A DNA stretch of 31,384 nucleotides from Candidatus Accumulibacter vicinus (GCA_002425405.1 DIME01000025.1:1-31384); one strand, 5' to 3'; counted from the stretch's first letter, positions 9,409 to 17,451 are shown. Notes: generated by a model from the sequence alone, not told the origin. Numbers and translations are program-made.

Positions 9409-9430
9409 GTTTGCCGGCGTATCGGCGAAC
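9409..9430. promoter_or_regulatory. Dyad in the LysR / small-ORF divergent region (putative operator)
   Basis: GTTTGCCG (9409-9416) and CGGCGAAC (9423-9430) form an inverted repeat with one G-T mismatch and a 6-bp centre, flanked by ATTG and CAAT. It sits mid-way between the divergent starts at 9369 and 9484 and overlaps the candidate -35 of the small ORF. That position is where a LysR-type regulator would bind; binding is inferred. Confidence 0.4.
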
Positions 9431-9439
9431 AATTACAGT
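9411..9439 (+). promoter_or_regulatory. Candidate sigma70 promoter for the 59-codon ORF
   Basis: TTGCCG (9411-9416) and TACAGT (9434-9439) are separated by exactly 17 bp and lie 45 bp upstream of ATG 9484. The -35 overlaps the dyad at 9409-9430, so a bound regulator could block or recruit polymerase. This was judged by eye only. Confidence 0.35.
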
Positions 9440-9483
9440 AGCGTTGCACTCTCGGGTACCGAGAAAACTCAAGGAAGAAACCC

Positions 9484-9663
9484 ATGACAACCGACCTCAA
9501 CCGCGAACAGATAATGATGATTGTTGAGCGCGCACGCAATCAGCGCAGCATCGCCACCGGTGACCTCTATGCCGCCATCACCCACCAATCGCTTGGCTGG
9601 CTGGCCAGAGGAATCGACAAATTCCTGCATCTCCTGCTGATGTCGCCGATGGCGCACCGTTAA
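9484..9663 (+). CDS. Small hypothetical protein, 59 residues
   Basis: This short ORF begins at ATG 9484 with AAGGAAG a few bases upstream and ends at TAA 9661. The product starts MTTDLNREQIMMIVERARNQ. It has a helical, charged N-terminal half and a C-terminal half GWLARGIDKFLHLLLMSP that is amphipathic to hydrophobic and could touch a membrane. The good ribosome-binding site, the candidate promoter, and the divergent LysR-type regulator all favour a real gene. No family is recognised. The C-terminal WLxRGxxKF helix recalls small YjiS-like proteins in style only. Confidence 0.6.
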   Translation: MTTDLNREQIMMIVERARNQRSIATGDLYAAITHQSLGWLARGIDKFLHLLLMSPMAHR

Positions 9664-9901
9664 ATCCACCAGGGCGCAAGGAAGACTGGCACCGGACAAG
9701 ACCATTGCGCGTAGCGTCTTCGGCGTCCTGGCGCAGGCGGTCAATGGCAGGCTGTTCCGGGACGCCGACAGCACCGATTTTGGGGTTGCCGGCGTCCCAG
9801 GTGGCGACGCGATCACCCAGCCCCGGAGCGTTGAGCCATACGCAGGGAGCGCCCACACAGGCAGCCAGGAAGGCATTCGCGGCGGATCGCAGACGCGACT
9901 G
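9664..9901 (-). other. Stretch with an open minus frame continuing the TPR gene past its stop
   Basis: On the minus strand the frame of the TPR gene stays open past TGA 9904-9902, for about 110 codons (ANAFLAACVGAPCVWLNAPG, then DRVATWDAGNPKIG). It runs on until it overlaps the 59-codon ORF on the other strand. The composition looks somewhat protein-like, but there is no start codon with a ribosome-binding site and no family I recognise. It could be the eroded 3' end of a longer ancestral gene or chance openness in GC-rich DNA. No other feature is seen here. Confidence 0.2.
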
Positions 9902-10978
9902 TCAGCGCTCCGACAGCGCGGCCCATCGAGCTTCGGCGTCAGTCAGTTCCTTGGCGAATCGCGGGTGTTCGGGCAAGGCTGCATGCAATTGCCGAGAAAG
10001 CGCCAGGCTCTCGCCGTACGCGCCGCGCGCCGCTTCGAGGTCGCCGAGTTTGACGGCGACGCCCCCAACCTTTTCGAGCGAGACCGACAGGTCGCGCAGC
10101 ACCTGCGGCGTGTCGCCCAGGCTCGTACGCAGCCGCTGGCTCAGTTCGAGGCTCTCGCCGTACGCGCCGCGCGCCGCTTCGAGGTCGCCGAGGTCGGCGG
10201 CGATATCGCCGAGCTGGCTCACGGCGATTGCGAGGTTCCGTTCGCGGATCATTGTCGGTGTCGCCACGACCTGAGCGCGCGCCAGCTCGAGCGTTTGCGC
10301 CGCCACGACGCCCGCTGCATCGAGGTCGCCGCGTTCGCGCGCCGCTGCGAAGGCGGCGAAGCCGTCGCGCGGATCCAGGCGAGCGCGATCGGCCGTGCCG
10401 GTCCAGAGACGTTCCCACTCGAGTTCGCTCGCCTGCCTGGACGCGCTCACTAGCTCCGTTCTCGCCGGCCCGGCGGCCACGTGACCACGCAGCGCCTTGG
10501 GTGGCGGATTCGGTGGATTCGGTAATTCTGCGGTGAAGCTACGGATGGCCCAGAGGTCTGGAGCGTAGACGTAGACCGTCCCATGCTCTTCCTACGGCAA
10601 CAGCAGCAGCAGGGGCTTGCGCAGATCACGTTCGAGCAGAAAGCGACGCTCGTTGAGGCGCAGCAGAAGCTGCGTCCGCGCCTGCTGCCAGGACCCTTCA
10701 GCAGCGTGCCGCCAGAGTTCGACCCACAGCGGGCCGGCAGCCAGATTGCCGGATGCTTTGAAAATTTGTTCGGCCAAGGTCCCGACCTCGTCTGTCGAAC
10801 TCGGCTGCCACACGCGCAGGCGCTGCGTCCGCAGACGCAGACTGTCCGCGAGACGCTCGCGCAACAGGTTGACCGGTTGCGGGTGCTGGGCGAACAGCAG
10901 GATCAGGCTGAAGCCCTGCGCCCACTCGATGTGCAGTCGCAACTGACTCCAGAGATCCTCGAGCTGGTCGGACTTCAC
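9902..10978 (-). pseudogene. NTPase-like/TPR protein with in-frame TAG (broken second gene of the ATPase-TPR pair)
   Basis: Reading from GTG 10978, the frame is open for 128 codons, hits TAG at 10594-10592, and then continues in the same frame to TGA 9904-9902. Protein-like sequence lies on both sides of the stop: LNERRFLLERDLRKPLLLLLP before it and GTVYVYAPDLWAIRSFTAELP after it. Together these look like one NTPase-like domain of the kind that carries 'APDLW(A/S)IRSF' in bacterial STAND-type/TPR proteins (recalled, not searched). Residues from about 200 onward are 48-residue TPR-like repeats (QLGDIAADLGDLEAARGAYG...). The GTG start overlaps the TGA of the upstream ATPase gene (GTGA) with a GAGGG site. 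Either the intact product is lost, or two shorter proteins are made (a possible restart at GTG 10480). A sequencing error at the TAG cannot be excluded. Confidence 0.65.
10005..10192 (-). repeat. 44-bp direct repeat encoding duplicated TPR units
   Basis: The 44 bases at 10005-10048 recur without change at 10149-10192, a spacing of exactly 144 bp (48 codons). They encode LGDLEAARGAYGES-type helices in the TPR gene. Perfect identity over synonymous sites suggests recent duplication or gene conversion of a TPR unit. Confidence 0.85.
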
Positions 10979-11621
10979 CCCTCGCCCACTTCTCGTCGCA
11001 AGAGGGGGGGCACGTCAAACCAGTCGTCACCGTTGCGGTACTGCAGAATGTACTTGCCCTGTTGCAGCCGGGCGAAATCGGGCAACTCGTCGAGACTCGG
11101 CAACTCCGGCTTGTGGCTTGCCATGATCCTGGCGAGCCATGCGCGATCGTCGGCTGCAATCGGCAGCATGTCACTGCGCACGGCATCCTCGGTATCGCGC
11201 AGCACCGCGTCGGACAGCGCCAGCGCATCGCGCATCGGCGAACGGGTGATTGCCAGGCGCAGCATGCGGAAGTAATCACGCAGGTCGCCACCCGAACTCA
11301 GCTCAGGATCAGGTATTCGGTCAGGTCGACGTAGAATACTTCGCAACCCAGGTCGTCAAGGATCTTCGCCAGACGCAGCAACTCGGTGGTCTTGCCGGTG
11401 CCGCGATTACCGGTAAACAGATATGCCCCGGCGCTGGCAGCGAAATCGATCTGGTCGGCCAACTGCTGCACCAGATCGAATTCGCCATCGCCATGGATAT
11501 TCTCGACGTAGAGATGCCGGTCCAGACCACCGTCGACCAATCCGGCGACGCCGAATTCGATCGGTTTGTCCAGATCAAGCGCATTGAAGAAGGCCTTGGC
11601 ACGCGCACGGTGATCATTCAT
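10975..11621 (-). pseudogene. AAA ATPase with internal deletion and frameshift
   Basis: The N-terminal piece runs from ATG 11621 (GAGGA eight bases upstream) to TGA 11298 and encodes 107 residues with a Walker A motif GNRGTGKT (residues 71-78) and FYVDLTEYL just beyond. The C-terminal piece, in another frame from about 11305 to 10975, encodes SSGGDLRDYFRMLRL, a segment typical of the end of an AAA module, and a unique tail ending LLRREVGEG. Walker B, sensor 1 and the arginine-finger region are all missing. An intact member of this type should carry a few hundred residues between the two pieces. The simplest reading is a deletion near 11296-11312, where both flanks share CTGAG, with loss of frame. 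It is the first gene of a two-gene unit with the TPR gene. Confidence 0.72.
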
Positions 11622-11812
11622 CGGGGATTCCTCACTGGTTGCGGACGGGCACGCGGCACGCATCGCGCATGCAGAGAGGGATTATAACGCCGTCAGGTGC
11701 AGGCCAGCGGTCGGGTCAGCGCCCCCTTGCGGCGCGGTTCGGCTCTGCCGACGAGAGCCACGACCACACCCGTAGCGGGAGGATCATCGACCGCCTGCCC
11801 ATATTGGCGAAA

Positions 11813-12400
11813 TCAGATGCGCTGGCGGCGGCGCGAAATCAGGCCGGCAGCCAGTCCCAGGGCCAGCAGGCTGAGCATGGCCGGCTCGGGAACCAGAAAG
11901 CCGCGGATCTCGCCGCCGGGAAACTGATTGGTGTGAATGTTGAAGTAGCTTCTACCGATTTTGCTACCGGCGATCAGCGCCGCCTCGGCACCTGCGGGCG
12001 TACCGCCGTTGGCCGTGATGAACGCCGCGCTGAAAGAGGCGGACTGCGTCAGGTCAAAAAGCTGGTCATAGCTGCCGCTCGTCTTCCCAGCCGGGAAATC
12101 GGGAAAGGTGGGTGTGGCCGTCGCGACTCCGGCGGTCGACGTCAGTGGTAGCGACGTGCAACAATGAATGTGCGCGACCGTTACCGTGCCCAGGAGTCCG
12201 GAAAAGTCTGCGGTTACGTGCATGGTGTGGGCCGTTGTGTCGAACTCGATTTCGGCGAATCCGATGCCCGGCGAAGCGTTAGACGACGCCTCGTTCAAAC
12301 CGCTGAGCTTGGCGTGAAACTTGATCAACTCCGCATGCGCCAAAGGCGTTACGAGAAGCATGGTCGCAGACATTGCCGCAACAAGCACTGAACTTTTCAT
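11813..12400 (-). CDS. Secreted CHRD-domain protein with PEP-CTERM sorting tail
   Basis: The protein is 195 residues. Residues 1-23 form a signal peptide (SVLVAAMSATMLLVTPLAHA, cleavage after AHA). The mature part matches the CHRD (chordin-like) fold: KFHAKLSGLNEASSNASPG at the start, AHIHCC in the middle, and NIHTNQFPGGEIRGFL before the tail. The C-terminus is a PEP-CTERM signal: VPEP at 170, a hydrophobic helix LSLLALGLAAGLI, and a basic end RRRQ. Such proteins are cut and sorted by an exosortase and are linked to exopolysaccharide and floc formation. No exosortase gene is in the window. A strong AGGAGGG site precedes the ATG. The vicinal Cys pair after HIH is unusual for the domain. Confidence 0.9.
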   Translation of the reverse strand: MKSSVLVAAMSATMLLVTPLAHAELIKFHAKLSGLNEASSNASPGIGFAEIEFDTTAHTMHVTADFSGLLGTVTVAHIHCCTSLPLTSTAGVATATPTFPDFPAGKTSGSYDQLFDLTQSASFSAAFITANGGTPAGAEAALIAGSKIGRSYFNIHTNQFPGGEIRGFLVPEPAMLSLLALGLAAGLISRRRQRI

Positions 12401-12769
12401 CTGTCCCTCCTAATCACCTGATATATGATGGTTATTTTCAATGCCGTAGGATTCTGCATGGCAGCAGCGAATCCCACGACACCGAATTACCAAGCAAGAA
12501 TCACGCCGATCCATGACAAAAGAATCGAATCAAACACTTGTCACGGCAAGTCGGCAGCACCGACAACGAACTGTAAGAATTTCCGACAGTTGGCGATGCA
12601 CGTGCATGAATTGACGCTGCCGTACCCGGCGATGTGCTGTGGAGCGCCCATCGCGGTCATTCGACCCAGCAGACGCCCGGCTTCCGGGAGCTTGAAGCGG
12701 CTGCCGACAGTAACGTACTGCCGTACGCATCACGTTGACCCATTCGCTGCAACAGTCTCATACTGCCCT
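12401..12769. other. Intergenic region between CHRD gene and cardiolipin synthase
   Basis: This 369-bp region must hold divergent promoters for the CHRD protein (minus) and cls (plus). The plus-strand frame of cls stays open through it for 115 codons, but the encoded residues (Cys-, Thr- and Pro-rich) are unlike Cls and the region has no good ribosome-binding site, so I treat it as noncoding. Two small dyads are visible: AACTGT...ACAGTT around 12569-12590, and CCCGG-CTT-CCGGG near 12676. I saw no convincing sigma54 promoter, the type often reported for PEP-CTERM genes. Confidence 0.5.
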
Positions 12770-14200
12770 ATGGTTTTCAGTCTTCTTTCCTTCGTCTATC
12801 TGGTGCTGGCGCTGGCGGTTTCGTTGCGCATCTTTTCGCGGCGCAGTTCGCACGGCACGGCGCTGGCCTGGCTGCTGCTGGTCATTCTCCTGCCGGCCAT
12901 CGGCGCACTGGCGTATCTGCTGATCGGCGAACGCCGTCTCGGCAGGACCTGGATGCAACGGGCCATTACCCTGCAACCGCAAATCCTGCGCTGGGCCGGG
13001 AATATTCCGGCGAAAGACGTGGTGGCGCCTGCCACCCTCTCTAGTGGAGCGGAGAGCATCAGCCGGCTCGCAACCGGTCTTGCCGGCCTGCCGCTGATGG
13101 GCGGCCATCGACTGCAACTGCTCGTCGACAGCGAGTCGATCATGCGCATGCTGATTGCCGACATCGACGCCGCCCGCAGTACGGTGCACCTGGAATTCTA
13201 CATCTGGAGTGCCGGCGGCTTCGTCGATGACCTGGTCACCGCGCTGGTCAATGCCGCAGGCCGCGGCGTCTCCTGTCGCGCACTGATGGATTCGCTTGGC
13301 AGCCGTTCCTTTTTCCGCAGTGCAGCGATCGAACGGCTGCGCACCGCCGGCGTCGAGATCGTCGAAGTCCTGCCGGTCAATCCCCTGCGCGTGCTGTTCG
13401 TTCGCCTCGACCTGCGTGATCATCGCAAGATCGCTGTCATCGACCGCTGCCTCGCCTACACCGGCAGCATGAATATCGCCGACCCGCGCTTCTTCAAGCA
13501 GAGCGCCGGCGTCGGCGAATGGGTCGATGCGATGGTCCGGATCGAAGGCCCGGCGGCCTGGGCGCTCGAAGCGGTGTCGCTGTCGCTGACCGTCCTGCAG
13601 TCCGGCGGTGATTTCGCACCGCCGCCAGCACCCGCACTGTCGCTCGCCGGTAACAGCCAGGTACAGATCTTCCCCTCTGGGCCGCAGGCCTCGACCCGCC
13701 ACATCGAGGCGCTGCTGCTCACGGCAATCTACGCGGCCAGGCGCGAGATCGTTCTGACCACACCCTACTTTGTTCCCAGCGAGACGCTGCTGGTCGCGCT
13801 CCGCTCGGCGGCTGCACGTGGCGTGCGTGTCATTCTGATCGTTCCCGAGAAGGTTGATTCCTGGCTCGTCCGCTACGCCAGCGATGCCTACAACGACGAC
13901 CTGCTGGCCGTCGGCATCATCATCCTCCATTTCGCAGACGGTCTGCTGCATACCAAAAGCATGGTCATTGATGAACAGGTGACGATCTTCGGCACCGTCA
14001 ACCTTGATCTGCGCAGCTTCGAACTCAACTTCGAGATCTCGCTGATCGCCTACGACCAGCAATTCTCGGCCGAAGTCCGCGAACTGCAACGCCATTACGA
14101 ATCTCGCTCGCGACCCTTGCTGCTGGAACAATGGCGCGCGCGCCCACACTGGCGTCACGTGCTCGAAAATGCCGTGCAGGTGATGAGTCCGCTGCTCTGA
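12770..14200 (+). CDS. cls: Cardiolipin synthase (phospholipase D family)
   Basis: The protein is 476 residues, the usual Cls length. Cls condenses two phosphatidylglycerols (or PG and PE) into cardiolipin at the inner membrane. Two N-terminal hydrophobic segments (about residues 4-20 and 31-52, ending LLIGERRLGRT) anchor it. The two HKD catalytic motifs are intact: HRKIAVID at residue 218 with GSMNIAD after it, and HTKSMVID at residue 394 with GTVNLDLRSFELNFE after it. ATG 12770 is chosen because MVFSLLSFVYLVLAL is the normal family N-terminus; the start lacks a clear Shine-Dalgarno site, so translation may be weak or the leader special. Whether it is ClsA-, ClsB- or ClsC-like is not settled, though the N-terminal helices favour ClsA type. 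Confidence 0.92.
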   Translation: MVFSLLSFVYLVLALAVSLRIFSRRSSHGTALAWLLLVILLPAIGALAYLLIGERRLGRTWMQRAITLQPQILRWAGNIPAKDVVAPATLSSGAESISRLATGLAGLPLMGGHRLQLLVDSESIMRMLIADIDAARSTVHLEFYIWSAGGFVDDLVTALVNAAGRGVSCRALMDSLGSRSFFRSAAIERLRTAGVEIVEVLPVNPLRVLFVRLDLRDHRKIAVIDRCLAYTGSMNIADPRFFKQSAGVGEWVDAMVRIEGPAAWALEAVSLSLTVLQSGGDFAPPPAPALSLAGNSQVQIFPSGPQASTRHIEALLLTAIYAARREIVLTTPYFVPSETLLVALRSAAARGVRVILIVPEKVDSWLVRYASDAYNDDLLAVGIIILHFADGLLHTKSMVIDEQVTIFGTVNLDLRSFELNFEISLIAYDQQFSAEVRELQRHYESRSRPLLLEQWRARPHWRHVLENAVQVMSPLL

Positions 14201-14286
14201 CCGGAACGGCAATACCCGGAAAGAGAAATGATTTTCCCTGTCCTGACCCTCAAGCATACTGCCGCCGCTTGCCTTTTCGTGCTAAT

Positions 14287-14302
14287 CTGTATGGAAATAC
14301 AG
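14287..14302. promoter_or_regulatory. LexA (SOS) box upstream of lexA
   Basis: CTGTATGGAAATACAG matches the proteobacterial CTGT-N8-ACAG SOS consensus at every fixed position. It lies 25 bp before the lexA start, so LexA should repress its own gene and be induced by DNA damage. No second box was found near it. Confidence 0.9.
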
Positions 14303-14326
14303 CCTTAACGATGGGAGGCCATGGTC

Positions 14327-14938
14327 ATGCTCAAGGTTACACCGCTTACCCCGCGACAAAGGGAAATACTCGACTTTATCCGTGACACCCTGGAGAACCT
14401 TGGCGCGCCGCCGACGCGGGCCGAGATTGCCCATGCCTTTGGTTTTGCCTCGCACAATGCGGCTGAAGAACACCTCAGGGCACTCGCCAAGAAAGGCATC
14501 ATCATGCTTGAACCGGGCTCGGCGCGAGGTATTCGGCTGCTCGAACCACTGGGACTGCCCGTGATCGGCAGTGTGGCTGCCGGCAGTCCGATACTGGCCG
14601 TGGAAAACATTCAACGTCGTTATACCCTTGATCCCGGCCTGTTCAGCCCGCGTGCCGATTTTCTGTTGCGCGTGCGTGGCATGTCGATGCATAACGCCGG
14701 GATTCTGGATGGCGACCTGCTCGCCGTGCACCGCAGTAGCGAAGCGCACCATGGCCAGATTGTCGTGGCCAGGCTGGATGACGAGGTGACGGTGAAGCGT
14801 TTCCACCAGCAGGGCAACATGATCCAACTGATTGCCGAGCATCCCGATTTTGCGCCGATCACCATCAATACGGACGCCCGTACACTGGCCATCGAAGGCG
14901 TGGTGGTCGGCCTGATCCGTGGCAGTGAGTCGAGGTGA
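14327..14938 (+). CDS. lexA: LexA repressor
   Basis: The protein is 203 residues. LexA represses SOS genes and cleaves itself when stimulated by RecA-ssDNA filaments. The N-terminal winged helix spans about 1-70 (LTPRQREILDFIRDTLENLG, PPTRAEIAHAFGF). The cleavage site Ala85-Gly86 lies in GSVAAGSPILA. The catalytic dyad is Ser120 (RGMSMHNAGILDGD) and Lys157 (EVTVKRF), as in S24 peptidases. ATG 14327 is preferred to ATG 14321 because GGGAGG sits eight bases before it and only two before the other. The dimerisation domain ends in the expected GVVVGLIR. The SOS box at 14287 gives autoregulation. The usual imuA-imuB-dnaE2 or recX companions are absent. Confidence 0.97.
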   Translation: MLKVTPLTPRQREILDFIRDTLENLGAPPTRAEIAHAFGFASHNAAEEHLRALAKKGIIMLEPGSARGIRLLEPLGLPVIGSVAAGSPILAVENIQRRYTLDPGLFSPRADFLLRVRGMSMHNAGILDGDLLAVHRSSEAHHGQIVVARLDDEVTVKRFHQQGNMIQLIAEHPDFAPITINTDARTLAIEGVVVGLIRGSESR

Positions 14939-15058
14939 GTGCGGTCCGGACTGACTTCGGTCTGCTTAAGCAAACGCTGATTTTTCTGGAATTGTTCACA
15001 CTCTTTTTTTATACTGTATCAAGTGAATAGTTGAACCTTTCCTGGAGAGTCCGTTGTG

Positions 15059-15499
15059 ATGGAGATCAATTCTACCGGTTTGCTGCCGGAGGCCTTAGTG
15101 ATCGATCTCCCGGAAATTGATGCACAGCACGAAGAGATCTTTCAGCGAATTGAGTCGCTCAAGGGGGCGTCCTTCGGAAACGAACCGGTCTGCTTCTCTG
15201 CGTTCGACAGCCTGCTCGATTATCTGGAGCACCATTTCAGCACCGAAAAACGCATGGCCCGGGAAGTCGGCATAGACTTCCTCGATCACGATGCCGTGCA
15301 TCGAGAGAATTTGCAGTCACTGCGCAAGGCCTTCGACGAAGTGCGCAATGGTGCGCGCGATGTCCATTCCTTCCTGCGCTATGCCGAGTACTGGTTCGAA
15401 CGCCATATCTCCGAGGAAGACAAGCCCTTCGCAGCCAGCGTGCGTGGCCGCCAGGCAAGGTCTGCCAACAGCATTCCTGCCACAGCGCCGATCATCTGA
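15059..15499 (+). CDS. Bacteriohemerythrin
   Basis: The protein is 146 residues. Hemerythrin-like proteins carry a di-iron site that binds O2 reversibly and serve for oxygen storage, delivery or sensing in microaerobic cells. All iron ligands of the family are in place: His24, His59 with Glu63 (HHFSTEKRM), His77 and His81 (HDAVH), and His116 with Asp121 (HISEED). The length is slightly above the usual about 130 because of a polar C-terminal tail. ATG 15059 follows GGAGAG by about nine bases; GTG 15056 is an alternative. A TATACT sequence at 15010-15015 is a plausible -10. There is no fusion to a signalling domain. Confidence 0.92.
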   Translation: MEINSTGLLPEALVIDLPEIDAQHEEIFQRIESLKGASFGNEPVCFSAFDSLLDYLEHHFSTEKRMAREVGIDFLDHDAVHRENLQSLRKAFDEVRNGARDVHSFLRYAEYWFERHISEEDKPFAASVRGRQARSANSIPATAPII

Positions 15500-15754
15500 T
15501 TCCCTCCTGGCCGTTCCCAGTGCCCGCCGATGACCCGGCCAGCATCCCGTCAACAGGGCCCATCGTGACCACCAAGGATCGAATCTCGCCGGGGAAAGTC
15601 TCGCAATGTCCTTCCATCATTCTTTTTTGCGTTCTTCCGAGCATTCTGGCAAGCTGATAACCGGAACGGCATATCTTGTCATATTTCGTCACCCTCCCCC
15701 TCCACGGGCCGTTTGCAGCCGGCCTGATCACTCATCCATGAGCTTTCATCGACC

Positions 15755-17389
15755 ATGAACATCACCGCCTCAGCCTCCTGGAAGGCTATCGAAGCGCACC
15801 GGCTATCGCTCTCTCCGGTGCATCTCAGACAATTTTTTGCCAACGATCCTGGGCGTGTAGCATCGCTCTCGCTAAACTACGACGGCATCTATTACGACTT
15901 CTCGAAGCAACGCATCGATTCGACAACGCTTGCCCTGCTGGTCGCACTGGCCCGCGAGGCCCGACTTGACGAATTGACGACCCGCATGTTCAGCGGGGAG
16001 AAAATCAATGCCAGCGAAGATCGATCGGTCCTGCATGTTGCCCTGCGGCGATCGATCAGTCCCTTCCCCAGTGCTGATCTGGACGTGATGCCCGAGGTAA
16101 TCGCCACGCGCCAGCGGATGGCTGCCTTTGCCGACCGTATTCGCTCCGGGCAAGCACTTGGTTTCACAGGCATGCCGATTCGTCATGTCGTCAATATCGG
16201 CATCGGCGGGTCTGACCTCGGACCGAAGATGCTCGATTACGCCTTACGTTCAATCTCGCATCCGGCACTTGGCGTACATTACGTCTCCAACCTCGATGGG
16301 GCTCAACTGGCGCCGCTCCTGCAAACGCTCGACCCACGTACGACCTTGTTCCTGGTTGCCAGCAAGACTTTCACCACGCAGGAAACCATGCTCAATGCAC
16401 AGACGGCACGCGACTGGCTGGTGGCCAACCTCGGCGACGCTGCTGCCGTGTCCCGCCACTTTGCGGCGCTGACGGCCAAACCCGAGCGTGCGGTCAAATT
16501 CGGCATCAGGGCAGATGCCGTATTTCCCCTCTGGGACTGGGTAGGTGGACGTTTCTCATTGTGGTCGGCGGTTGGACTGGCCCTGATGATTGCCATTGGT
16601 CCGCACGCTTTCGCCGATCTGCTGGCGGGTGCTGAACGCATGGATGAACATTTCCGCAGCACGCCCTACGAGCGCAACCTGCCAGTGGTGATGGCTCTGA
16701 TCGGCATCTGGAACACCAATTTCCTGGGTGCAACGAGCAATGCGGTGTTGCCCTACAACGAGTCGCTGAAATATTTCCCGTCGTTCCTGCAACAGCTCGA
16801 AATGGAAAGCAATGGCAAGTCGGTCGGTAGCGACGGGCAGCCACTTGCCTGTGCATCGAACCCCATCGTCTGGGGCGAACTGGGCAATAATGGCCAGCAT
16901 GCCTTCTTTCAGTTGCTTCACCAGGGCGGGCGACTGGTACCCTGTGATTTCATCGCGGCCGTACGCTCCGACTATCCTCTTCCCGGTCATCAGGAGGCTT
17001 TGCTTGCCAACTGTTTTGCACAAAGCGCGGCACTGGCGTTCGGCAAGACAGCCGAAGAGGCACGGAGCGAATTGCACGGCACGATGCCGGCTACGGCGCT
17101 TGAGTCCCTCTTGCCGCACAAGGTGTTTGCCGGCAATCAGCCATCATCGACACTGCTGCTTTCCCGCCTTGATCCGCAAACACTCGGCGCGCTGATCGCA
17201 CTTTACGAACACAAGGTATTTGTGCAGGGCGCCATCTGGGGGCTCAACTCTTTCGACCAGTGGGGCGTCGAGCTGGGCAAGGCCGTTGCCAGCAGCATCC
17301 TGCCGGCCATTGCCAATCCGCCCCTGGCAGAAAAGTTCGACGCATCGACGCAGGGATTGCTGGCGTTCAGCCGGCAGCATCTGGCATGA
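15755..17389 (+). CDS. pgi: Glucose-6-phosphate isomerase
   Basis: The protein is 544 residues, matching the large bacterial PGI type. It interconverts glucose-6-P and fructose-6-P in the cytoplasm. Both PGI signatures are visible: VGGRFSLWSAVGLALMIA (about residue 266) and the C-terminal NSFDQWGVELGKA. The phosphate-binding part GIGGSDLGPKM and SKTFTTQET are also intact. ATG 15755 gives a normal N-terminus. The 255 bp upstream hold no gene. pgm follows 62 bp after the stop, then glgC and glgA on the same strand, so this copy is placed to feed glycogen synthesis from gluconeogenic fructose-6-P and to reverse the flow when glycogen is used. Confidence 0.97.
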   Translation: MNITASASWKAIEAHRLSLSPVHLRQFFANDPGRVASLSLNYDGIYYDFSKQRIDSTTLALLVALAREARLDELTTRMFSGEKINASEDRSVLHVALRRSISPFPSADLDVMPEVIATRQRMAAFADRIRSGQALGFTGMPIRHVVNIGIGGSDLGPKMLDYALRSISHPALGVHYVSNLDGAQLAPLLQTLDPRTTLFLVASKTFTTQETMLNAQTARDWLVANLGDAAAVSRHFAALTAKPERAVKFGIRADAVFPLWDWVGGRFSLWSAVGLALMIAIGPHAFADLLAGAERMDEHFRSTPYERNLPVVMALIGIWNTNFLGATSNAVLPYNESLKYFPSFLQQLEMESNGKSVGSDGQPLACASNPIVWGELGNNGQHAFFQLLHQGGRLVPCDFIAAVRSDYPLPGHQEALLANCFAQSAALAFGKTAEEARSELHGTMPATALESLLPHKVFAGNQPSSTLLLSRLDPQTLGALIALYEHKVFVQGAIWGLNSFDQWGVELGKAVASSILPAIANPPLAEKFDASTQGLLAFSRQHLA

Positions 17390-17451
17390 ATCCGAGTCTC
17401 TCCAGCAGTGACTCAGGGTTCTCATATTAGTGACTAGTGACGAGGCATGAC

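Noticed and set aside
9469..9876. A 135-codon minus-strand frame over the 59-codon ORF and its promoter
   Set aside because: It crosses the ribosome-binding site and start of the small ORF on the other strand, has no ribosome-binding site of its own and no recognisable domain.
12401..12500. A sigma54-type promoter for the PEP-CTERM gene
   Set aside because: The only GG-N10-GC arrangement on the minus strand departs from the TGGCAC/TTGC consensus at too many positions.
12401..12769. N-terminal extension of the cardiolipin synthase frame by 115 codons
   Set aside because: The residues are unlike any Cls N-terminus and there is no ribosome-binding site. Cls begins normally at ATG 12770.
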